A program made the translations under genes and the position numbers. A DNA stretch of 40,036 nucleotides. Source: an uncultured Holophagaceae bacterium. Lineage in GTDB: Bacteria > Acidobacteriota > Holophagae > Holophagales > Holophagaceae. The notes below the pieces were generated by a model. It did not search any database and was not told where the DNA came from. It saw only the letters and a program-made list of their open reading frames with translations. How positions within the stretch are numbered: the first letter of the stretch is position 1; every line of letters begins with the position of its first letter. Below are positions 34,102 to 40,036 of this stretch, piece by piece. The stretch spans positions 1 through 40,036 of the forward strand of contig CAIMQW010000117.1 of NCBI GenBank assembly GCA_903843705.1, written 5' to 3'.

Positions 34102-34730
34102 TGCGCATTCTCCTGGTGGACGATCACGAAATCCTGCGGCATGGCCTGAAGCAGCTCCTGACCGAGATGTTCCCCGACGCCACCTTCGGCGAGGCTGGCA
34201 CCGTCGTGCAGGCCCGAGCCCTGTTCAGGGAACGGCAGTGGCATCTCATCCTGCTGGACATCAACCTGCCCGGCGGCAGCGGCCTGGACCTGCTGGCTGA
34301 GGTGCGGAGCCAGCATGACGGGGTGGTGGTGCTCGTGCTGAGTTCCTACCCCGAAGAGGAGTTCGCCGTGCGCGCCTTCCAGTCAGGCGCCGATGGCTAC
34401 CTCACCAAAACCAGCGTAGCCGGAGAGCTGTACGTGGCCGTCAAGAAGGTCCTGGCCGGGGGCAAATATGTCAGCGCCGCCCTGGCCGAAAGGCTGGCCC
34501 GGGTGATCAGCATACCCTCCCTCCAGCTGCCCCACGAGACCCTCTCCGCCCGGGAGCTGGAAGTCCTGCGGCAGGTGGCCAAGGGCCGAAGCATCAAGGA
34601 AATCTCCGCGGAGCTGTGCCTGGGCGAGAAGACCATCGCCACCTATCGCAAGCGAGCCGCGGAAAAGCTGGGGCTCAGCACCAACGTTGAGCTGGCCCGT
34701 TATGCCCTGAGGTACAGGCTGGTCGACTAA
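34098..34730 (+). CDS. NarL/FixJ-family response regulator (REC - LuxR HTH)
   Basis: 210 residues, starting in the ATGA shared with the kinase stop (GGGGGGA about 7 nt upstream). Receiver: MRILLVDDHEILRHGLKQLL, phospho-acceptor Asp54 in LLDINLPGGSGLDLL, LSSYPEE and the Lys in YLTKTS. The C-terminal LuxR-type helix-turn-helix (about 147-205) shows LSARELEVLRQVAKGRSIKEISAELCLGEKTIATYRKRAAEKL in family register. A DNA-binding regulator driven by the multi-PAS HisKA_3 kinase just upstream. Its intactness argues the kinase is, or was recently, functional. Confidence 0.94.
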   Translation: MMRILLVDDHEILRHGLKQLLTEMFPDATFGEAGTVVQARALFRERQWHLILLDINLPGGSGLDLLAEVRSQHDGVVVLVLSSYPEEEFAVRAFQSGADGYLTKTSVAGELYVAVKKVLAGGKYVSAALAERLARVISIPSLQLPHETLSARELEVLRQVAKGRSIKEISAELCLGEKTIATYRKRAAEKLGLSTNVELARYALRYRLVD

Positions 34731-34762
34731 TACCCTGGTCTGAAAAGGCCTAGGCTGCACTT

Positions 34763-34801
34763 TGTCCGGAATTTTCGGACAGGACGTCCGCCTCAGGCGG
34801 A
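34763..34801 (+). terminator. Two consecutive short hairpins after the response regulator
   Basis: First: tgtccg (34763-34768) with cggaca (34776-34781). Second: tccgcc (34787-34792) with ggcgga (34796-34801) and a 3-nt loop. They sit in the 130-bp gap before the receiver-only gene. No U-run follows; they might terminate, attenuate or bind a protein. Confidence 0.35.
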
Positions 34802-34860
34802 TACGCATTTCAGATTACTGGTGGGTATCTTGGTGCCTCCGCCTGGCCGATGTTGAAGGC

Positions 34861-35340
34861 ATGCCCACCCGAGAACAATCAAGGCTCCCCCGCGTCATGC
34901 TCGTTGAGGACTCGATCCCGTTCCGGAAGCTCCTCCGGGATCTGATCGAGGCGTCCGGGTCGGCCGAAGTGGTCAGTGAAGCCGGCTCCGTGGCAGCGGC
35001 GCACTTTCTCCTCCACGCGAACCATGTGGACGTGCTGGTGCTCGATCTGCACCTATGGGATGGCGATGGCTGCGCGGTGCTGATCGAGGTGAAGCGCATC
35101 CACCCCGCCTGCGTGGTGATGGTACTGACCAGCTCGAGCACGCCCGAGCACCGGGAGCATTGCCTCCGACTGGGAGCTGATTACTTCTTCGACAAGACCT
35201 GCGACATCGCCCGCATCCCCGAGGTGCTGGCCGGGCTGGGCCAGGCACCAAGTGATTCGCCCGTGCCCCTGGCCCCCCATCTCCTGCCTGAAAGCGGCGG
35301 GGCGGCTCCCGTCTCGCCCAAGCCAAGAGGTCTTTCATGA
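34861..35340 (+). CDS. Receiver-only response regulator
   Basis: 159 residues from the ATG at 34861; the frame extends upstream to a TTG at 34762, and the SD (GAAGG) is very close to this ATG, so the start is uncertain. The receiver has LVEDSIPFRKLLRDLIEA, phospho-acceptor Asp62 in VLVLDLHLWDGDG, Thr/Ser in VLTSSSTPEHRE and Lys112 in YFFDKTCD. After about residue 128 comes a Pro-rich tail with no output domain. Its stop overlaps the start of the porin-like gene (ATGA), an unusual pairing that suggests coordinated expression. It may act as a CheY-like or phosphate-shuttle protein. Confidence 0.85.
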   Translation: MPTREQSRLPRVMLVEDSIPFRKLLRDLIEASGSAEVVSEAGSVAAAHFLLHANHVDVLVLDLHLWDGDGCAVLIEVKRIHPACVVMVLTSSSTPEHREHCLRLGADYFFDKTCDIARIPEVLAGLGQAPSDSPVPLAPHLLPESGGAAPVSPKPRGLS

Positions 35341-36206
35341 GTTCCCTCGGCAAGCCCAGGCTCCTCGGAGCCGCCTTCGTTTCCGCCTTCCTTCTATCCC
35401 AGCTGGCGGCCCAGAATCCACCCGCGGTCCCGCCAGTGCCACCGCCTCCCCCTTCGCTCCTGGGCTTCGCCTTGACCGGTTCCACCACTCTGGGTTCGCA
35501 GTACATCTTCCGCGGCCTGACCCAGACCGACGGCAAGCCCATCGTGCAGACCGAGCTGGACCTGGTCCACCCGTCCGGCTTTTACCTCAGCACCAGCCTG
35601 AGCAACATCTCTTGGTTCACGGACCAGAACCTGGGCACCGCCAGCGCGCCGGTGCCCGTGGGCTCCGGGAGCTCCGCCGGTGTCGAGGTGGACGTATTTG
35701 GTGGCTATAAGCTGGGCTTCGCCAAGGACTGGACCCTGGACCTGGGCATCTACCGCTACCTCTACCCAGGCTCTTTCGACAGACTCGTGGTCTACAAGAA
35801 CCCGGCGACAACCGAGGCCTCGCTGGGCCTGAGCTACCGCTGGGCCAGCCTCAAGGCTTCGCGGGTGCTCAGCGGCGCCGCCTTCGGGGTCGCCAGCGCC
35901 GGAGGCACCACCTACCTGGACCTCAGCCTGGCGGTCCCTCTTGGTGAGACCGGCTGGACTCTGCTGGCCCACGGGGGCAGGACCTCCTTCGCGTCGGGGA
36001 GCGGTGCCGACAACTCCCCCCTGGACTACACGGACCTGCGGCTGGGGGTCGCCACAGAGCTTAAGGGCTGCACGCTCACCCTGGCCGCCACGTACGCCGA
36101 CACGAGGGACCTCGCGTCGGACCACCAGACCCCCCTCTATGCCAACGCCATGGGCCGGAACATCGGCAAGAGCCGCCTGACCTTCACCCTCGCCAAGAAT
36201 TTCTGA
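35337..36206 (+). CDS. TorF-like putative outer-membrane porin (Gcw_chp family)
   Basis: 289 residues. Signal peptide (LLGAAFVSAFLLSQLAAQ) followed by a short Pro-rich spacer (PPAVPPVPPPPPS). The family signature is at the barrel start: LTGSTTLGSQYIFRGLTQTDGKPIVQTELDLVHPSGFYLSTSLSNISW (about 46-93). The rest is alternating beta strands such as LDLGIYRYLYPG and ASLGLSYRWA, and it ends in Phe (FTLAKNF). Gcw_chp/TIGR02001 proteins are predicted outer-membrane proteins of unknown substrate. It begins within the receiver stop codon and is followed after 47 nt by the carbonic anhydrase gene. Confidence 0.88.
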   Translation: MSSLGKPRLLGAAFVSAFLLSQLAAQNPPAVPPVPPPPPSLLGFALTGSTTLGSQYIFRGLTQTDGKPIVQTELDLVHPSGFYLSTSLSNISWFTDQNLGTASAPVPVGSGSSAGVEVDVFGGYKLGFAKDWTLDLGIYRYLYPGSFDRLVVYKNPATTEASLGLSYRWASLKASRVLSGAAFGVASAGGTTYLDLSLAVPLGETGWTLLAHGGRTSFASGSGADNSPLDYTDLRLGVATELKGCTLTLAATYADTRDLASDHQTPLYANAMGRNIGKSRLTFTLAKNF

Positions 36207-36253
36207 ATCGGCTGTGCCCACCCAATGCCAGATCCCGCCAAGGAGGTTCAACC

Positions 36254-37162
36254 ATGAAGCTTGCACTCACCCTGCTGGCCATGCTGTTCATCGCACCTGT
36301 GGCCATTCCTTCGGAGAGGGAGGAAACCAAGTCCTCTCGCCGGGAAGAAGCCACCGCGATTCGCGCCAAGACCGCCAAGGAGGGTGAAAAGAAGAAGACC
36401 GCCCGCCCACCCGCTCCGGACCTGTCGGCCCGCATCAAGGTGCTGGAGCAGGAGAATCTCCGGCTCAGGCAGGAGGTCGCCAAGGCGAGCGGAGTCTTCG
36501 GTGCAGCAGGCTCCGAAGCCGCCTCACCCGCGGGCGCCCTTGCTGAGTTGGAGGCTGGGAACAATCGCTTCGTCTCCGGCACCCGCACCCGTACCCAGAT
36601 GGGCTACAACGACGCTGCCCTCCGCGCAAAGCTGGCCCAGGGCCAGGCTCCCTTCGCGGTGATCGTCACCTGCAGCGATAGCCGCCTGGGCGACAACTTC
36701 ATCTTCGACCAGGAACTGGGCCGCCTCTTCACCGTGCGCGAGGCCGGCAACAGCCCCGACATCCAGAGCCTCGCCAGCATTGAGTACGCTGTCGAGCACC
36801 TGGGGTCGAAGGTGGTGGTGGTCATGGGCCACGAATCCTGCGGCGCAGTGAAGGCCGTCATGGAATCCGGCCCCACGCCGTTGCCCGGCAACCTCTGGAG
36901 CCTGCAAGCTGCCATGCCTGGGCTGCTGGAGAGCGTCCATCACCCTTCTGGTGAACCCGCCGCAGCTTATCTGTCGCACCTCGTCGAAGCCAATGCCCGG
37001 CGTCAGGCCAATGCGGTCCTCACCCGCAGCGGCATCGTCCAGCACCTCTGCGCGGCCGGCAAGCTTGCCGTCGTTCCCGCCGTCTATGACCTTGCCAGCG
37101 GCAAGGTCAAGTTCCTCCCTGCGCTACCCAAGGAAGCTCCCAGCCTCGAAGCCCACCACTGA
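36254..37162 (+). CDS. Exported beta-class carbonic anhydrase with coiled-coil N-terminal extension
   Basis: 302 residues, strong SD (AAGGAGG) before the ATG. Residues 1-20 are a signal peptide; 21-60 are highly charged; 58-78 (SARIKVLEQENLRLRQEVAKA) form a coiled coil; the catalytic domain runs from about 95 to 285. Zinc ligands Cys140, His193 and Cys196 are in VTCSDSRL and GHESCGAVK, with the Asp142/Arg144 pair intact. Other family blocks are FDQELGRLFTVREAGN and SIEYAVEHLG. Reaction: CO2 + H2O to bicarbonate + H+, in the periplasm. Export and the coiled coil are uncommon for beta-CAs. It lies 47 nt after the porin-like gene and 18 nt before the chemoreceptor. Confidence 0.93.
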   Translation: MKLALTLLAMLFIAPVAIPSEREETKSSRREEATAIRAKTAKEGEKKKTARPPAPDLSARIKVLEQENLRLRQEVAKASGVFGAAGSEAASPAGALAELEAGNNRFVSGTRTRTQMGYNDAALRAKLAQGQAPFAVIVTCSDSRLGDNFIFDQELGRLFTVREAGNSPDIQSLASIEYAVEHLGSKVVVVMGHESCGAVKAVMESGPTPLPGNLWSLQAAMPGLLESVHHPSGEPAAAYLSHLVEANARRQANAVLTRSGIVQHLCAAGKLAVVPAVYDLASGKVKFLPALPKEAPSLEAHH

Positions 37163-37180
37163 ATCCCAAGGAGATCCACC

Positions 37181-40036
37181 ATGTCCTTCCTCGATAACCT
37201 CAAAATGGGTCCCAAGCTCCTTGGTTCCTACCTGCTCCTCGCCGCCCTCGGGACCGTGATCGGGTTTGTCGGCATCAAGCAGATCCACGCCATCGACGAT
37301 GCCGATACCAGGCTCTATGAAAAGATCACCATCCCCATGGGCGAGATGGGTGAGATTCGCCAGATCTTCCAGCGCCAGCGCATCAATGTCCGCGACGCCA
37401 TCATGACCGGCAATGCCGAGAAGTACGGCGGCATCATCAAGGACCTCATCAAGGAAGGGGACAAGATTGAAGAGGTTTTTCAGAAGACCATCCTTACCGA
37501 CAAGGGGCGGGAGGACTTCAAGAAGTTCAAGGATGCCAACGTCGAGTACGACAAAGACGTAGATAAGATTCTCGCCCTGGTCGAGGCCGGCAAGACTCGG
37601 GAGGCGGAAGCCCTGATGCGGGGCGAGGCCTTCAAGACGAACCAGGAAGTCCAGAAGAGGCTGGACGAGCTCCAGGCCAGCAAGCTCAGCCTGGCCAAGG
37701 CCACCTCGGACAGCAACACGGCCCTCGCCAACAGCGCCTCCACGCTGATGATGATCATCATGGGCGTTAGCGTTGTCTTCGGCGCCATCGTCGGGTGGCT
37801 GATCACCCGGAGTATCAAGCAGCCCCTGGCCAAGGGCGTGGACATGATGAACGAGATGGCCAAGGGCCACCTGAGCAGTCGCCTCAAGATGGAACGCACG
37901 GACGAGATTGGCCAGCTGGCCTTTGCCATGGACGGCTTCAGCGACAACTTGCAGGGCATCGTGGGCGGCCTGCAGGAGATCTCGAAGGGCGACCTGAGCC
38001 GGGACTGGGTGGCTGCCGACGCGCAGGACGAGATCGCCCCTGCCCTCAAGCAGGTGCGCACCAACCTCCAGGCCCTCGTGGCCGATGCCGCCCTGCTGAA
38101 CCAGGCGGCCGTGGACGGCAAGCTGGCCACCCGCGCGGACGCCAGCAAGCATCAGGGTGACTTCCGCAAGATCGTACAGGGCGTGAACGACTGCCTCGAC
38201 GCCGTCATCGGCCCTCTCAACGTGGCCGCCGGCTATGTGGACCGCATCTCCAAGGGCGATATCCCGCCCAAGATCACGGACAATTACAACGGCGACTTTA
38301 ACGAGATCAAGAACAACCTCAACCAGTGCGTGGATGCCGTGAACGCCCTCGTGGCCGACGCCGGCATGCTCAGTGTCGCGGCCGTGGAGGGCAAGCTGGC
38401 CACCCGCGCCGACGCCGCCAAGCACCAGGGCGACTTCCGCAAGATCGTGCAGGGTGTGGATGACTGCCTTGATGCCGTCATCGGCCCCCTCAACGTGGCC
38501 GCAGGCTACGTGGACCGCATCTCCAAGGGCGACATCCCGGCCAAGATCACCGACAAGTACAACGGTGACTTCAACGTGCTCAAGAACAACCTAAACCAGT
38601 GCATCGACGCCGTGAACGCCCTCGTGGCGGACGCCGCCATGCTCAGTGTCGCGGCCGTGGAGGGCAAGCTGGCCACCCGCGCCGACGCCTCGAAGCACCA
38701 GGGTGACTTCCGCAAGATCGTGCAGGGTGTGGATGACTGCCTCGACGCGGTCATCGGCCCCCTCAACGTGGCCGCCGGCTACGTTGACCGCATCTCCAAG
38801 GGCGACATTCCCCCCAAGATCACCGACAAGTACAACGGCGACTTCAACGAGATCAAGAACAACCTCAACCAGTGCGTGGATGCCGTGAATGCCCTCGTGG
38901 CGGACGCCGCCATGCTCAACATCGCTGCCGTGGAAGGCAAGCTGGCCACCCGCGCCGACGCCTCCAAGCACCAGGGTGACTTCCGCAAGATCGTGCAGGG
39001 CGTCAACGAGTGCCTCGATGCGGTCATCGGCCCCCTTAACGTGGCCGCGGGCTACGTGGACCGCATCTCCAAGGGCGATATCCCGCCCAAGATCACGGAC
39101 AAGTACAACGGCGACTTCAACGAGATCAAGAACAACCTCAACCAGGCTGTGGACGCCGTGAACGCCCTCGTGGCTGACGCCGCCATGCTCAGTGTCGCCG
39201 CCGTGGAGGGCAAGCTGGCCACCCGCGCCGATGCCTCCAAGCACCAGGGTGACTTCCGCAAGATCGTGCAGGGTGTAGATGACTGCCTTGACGCCGTCAT
39301 CGGCCCCCTCAATGTGGCCGCCGGCTATGTGGACCGGATCTCCAAGGGCGACATCCCGGCCAAGATCACGGACAAGTACAACGGCGACTTCAATGTGCTC
39401 AAGAACAACCTCAACCAGTGCGTGGACGCCGTGAACGCCCTCGTCGGGGACGCGGGCATGCTGGCCCAGGCCGGCGTGGAGGGCAAGCTCAAGACCCGGG
39501 CCGATGCCTCCAAGCACCAGGGTGACTTCCAGAAGGTGGTCCAGGGCGTGAACGACACCCTCGACGCCGTCATCGGCCCCCTCAACGTGGCCGCCGGCTA
39601 CATCGACCGCATCGGCAAGGGCGATGTGCCCCCGAAGATCACAGACGAGTACAACGGCGACTTCAACACCATCAAGAACAACATCAACGCCTGCGTGGAC
39701 GGGCTCCAGGGTCTCGTCGAAGCCAACAATGTCATTCAGCTCATGAGCCAGAACGACTTCACCTCTCAAATCAAGGGCAACTACCAGGGCGTCTTCGCCG
39801 AGCTGGGCAAGGCCATAAACGAGACCATCACCCAGATGCGCGAAGCGCTGATCCAGGTCCAGGAAGGAGCCACGGCCATCGCCTCGGCTTCGGGCGAGAT
39901 CGCCATGGGCAACCAGGACCTCAGCAGCCGGACCGAAGAACAGGCGGCCAACCTCGAAGAGACCGCCAGCGGCCTGGAGCAGATCACCAGCAACGTGAAC
40001 CTGACGGCGGAGAACGCCCAGTCGGCCAACCAGGAG
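37181..40036 (+). CDS. Methyl-accepting chemotaxis protein with repeated HAMP-like stalk (3' truncated by window)
   Basis: 952 codons are visible and no stop is reached. ATG with AAGGAG 7 nt upstream. TM1 at about 12-32; a helical periplasmic 4HB_MCP-type sensor (about 35-185, with PMGEMGEIRQIFQRQRINVRDAI); TM2 at about 187-209; a canonical HAMP (about 210-262). Then six 91-residue repeats (about 297-842), each looking like two HAMP-like units (HAMP_2 type, with PLNVAAGYVDRISKGDIP). A further HAMP-like unit (VIQLMSQNDFTSQIKGNYQGVF) leads into the start of the methyl-accepting signalling domain (GNQDLSSRTEEQAANLEETASGLEQI), cut by the window edge. It should signal through CheA/CheW. It is the last visible gene of the receiver-porin-carbonic anhydrase run. 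Confidence 0.93.
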   Translation, partial: MSFLDNLKMGPKLLGSYLLLAALGTVIGFVGIKQIHAIDDADTRLYEKITIPMGEMGEIRQIFQRQRINVRDAIMTGNAEKYGGIIKDLIKEGDKIEEVFQKTILTDKGREDFKKFKDANVEYDKDVDKILALVEAGKTREAEALMRGEAFKTNQEVQKRLDELQASKLSLAKATSDSNTALANSASTLMMIIMGVSVVFGAIVGWLITRSIKQPLAKGVDMMNEMAKGHLSSRLKMERTDEIGQLAFAMDGFSDNLQGIVGGLQEISKGDLSRDWVAADAQDEIAPALKQVRTNLQALVADAALLNQAAVDGKLATRADASKHQGDFRKIVQGVNDCLDAVIGPLNVAAGYVDRISKGDIPPKITDNYNGDFNEIKNNLNQCVDAVNALVADAGMLSVAAVEGKLATRADAAKHQGDFRKIVQGVDDCLDAVIGPLNVAAGYVDRISKGDIPAKITDKYNGDFNVLKNNLNQCIDAVNALVADAAMLSVAAVEGKLATRADASKHQGDFRKIVQGVDDCLDAVIGPLNVAAGYVDRISKGDIPPKITDKYNGDFNEIKNNLNQCVDAVNALVADAAMLNIAAVEGKLATRADASKHQGDFRKIVQGVNECLDAVIGPLNVAAGYVDRISKGDIPPKITDKYNGDFNEIKNNLNQAVDAVNALVADAAMLSVAAVEGKLATRADASKHQGDFRKIVQGVDDCLDAVIGPLNVAAGYVDRISKGDIPAKITDKYNGDFNVLKNNLNQCVDAVNALVGDAGMLAQAGVEGKLKTRADASKHQGDFQKVVQGVNDTLDAVIGPLNVAAGYIDRIGKGDVPPKITDEYNGDFNTIKNNINACVDGLQGLVEANNVIQLMSQNDFTSQIKGNYQGVFAELGKAINETITQMREALIQVQEGATAIASASGEIAMGNQDLSSRTEEQAANLEETASGLEQITSNVNLTAENAQSANQE
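38069..39706 (+). repeat. Six in-frame tandem repeats of 273 bp (91 aa) in the chemoreceptor stalk
   Basis: Units start at 38069, 38342, 38615, 38888, 39161 and 39434; the marker cttccgcaag/cttccagaag recurs exactly every 273 bp. Copies 2 to 5 are nearly identical in DNA; copies 1 and 6 are more diverged. Two variants exist: DIPPK...NEIKNN (copies 1, 3, 4) and DIPAK...NVLKNN (copies 2, 5). A Cys in 'DCLDAV' (or ECLDAV) is kept in copies 1-5 and replaced by Thr in copy 6; another in NQCVDAV is kept in most copies but is Ala in copy 4. Confidence 0.95.

Noticed and set aside
38069..39706. CRISPR-like array
   Set aside because: The repeat unit is 273 bp, coding and in frame throughout, without spacer structure.
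38591..39769. 392-codon minus-strand frame with regular repeats
   Set aside because: The repetition is the mirror of the 273-bp repeats in the chemoreceptor gene; the plus strand has TM, HAMP and signalling motifs.

Overview
The window is high-GC, densely coded bacterial chromosome. About 32 protein genes lie on both strands, mostly with short gaps or ATGA/TGATG stop-start overlaps. I see no tRNA, rRNA, CRISPR array or insertion sequence. GC-rich codon use, a TonB receptor, PAS-rich kinases, a DUF2911 protein, a TorF-like porin and repeated-HAMP chemoreceptors would fit an Acidobacteriota member of the Holophagae/Geothrix type. That placement is inference from gene content, since no marker gene is present.

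Layout. 1-2.35 kb: the end of a TonB-dependent receptor, a perfect 20-bp inverted repeat, a secreted class A acid phosphatase (minus strand) and 445 bp without a gene. 2.36-5.5 kb: a PhoR-like kinase divergent from a DUF47 (PhoU-like) gene and a Pit phosphate transporter. 5.7-8.3 kb: a tightly packed GNAT / PlsC-like acyltransferase / ureohydrolase / unknown cluster. 8.4-13.8 kb: a DUF2911 protein, an SDR enzyme, then a PDZ-multi-TM-SpoIIE phosphatase abutting a small two-TM coiled-coil protein and a SirB1-like protein. 13.9-19 kb: malic enzyme-phosphotransacetylase fusion (maeB), a secreted unknown, a YheT-like hydrolase and a NifS-like cysteine desulfurase. 19.1-24 kb: a CHASE-five-PAS histidine kinase overlapping a receiver-histidine kinase. 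24-30.5 kb: an AlaX-like editing protein, RarA, a soluble chemoreceptor, two pirins and a universal stress protein.

30.5-40 kb is the most unusual part. A seven-PAS NarL-type kinase is cut by one in-frame TGA exactly where PAS domains normally have Trp. It overlaps the gene for its LuxR-type regulator. Next comes a co-directional set: a receiver-only protein, a TorF-like outer-membrane protein (ATGA overlap), an exported beta-carbonic anhydrase with a coiled-coil extension, and a chemoreceptor whose cytoplasmic stalk holds six near-identical 91-residue repeats (273 bp each). The chemoreceptor runs off the right edge. A system linking inorganic carbon to chemotaxis or signalling is a testable inference; the sequence does not prove it.

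Signalling dominates: four kinase genes (one interrupted), one DNA-binding regulator, one receiver-only protein, two chemoreceptors and one PP2C phosphatase.
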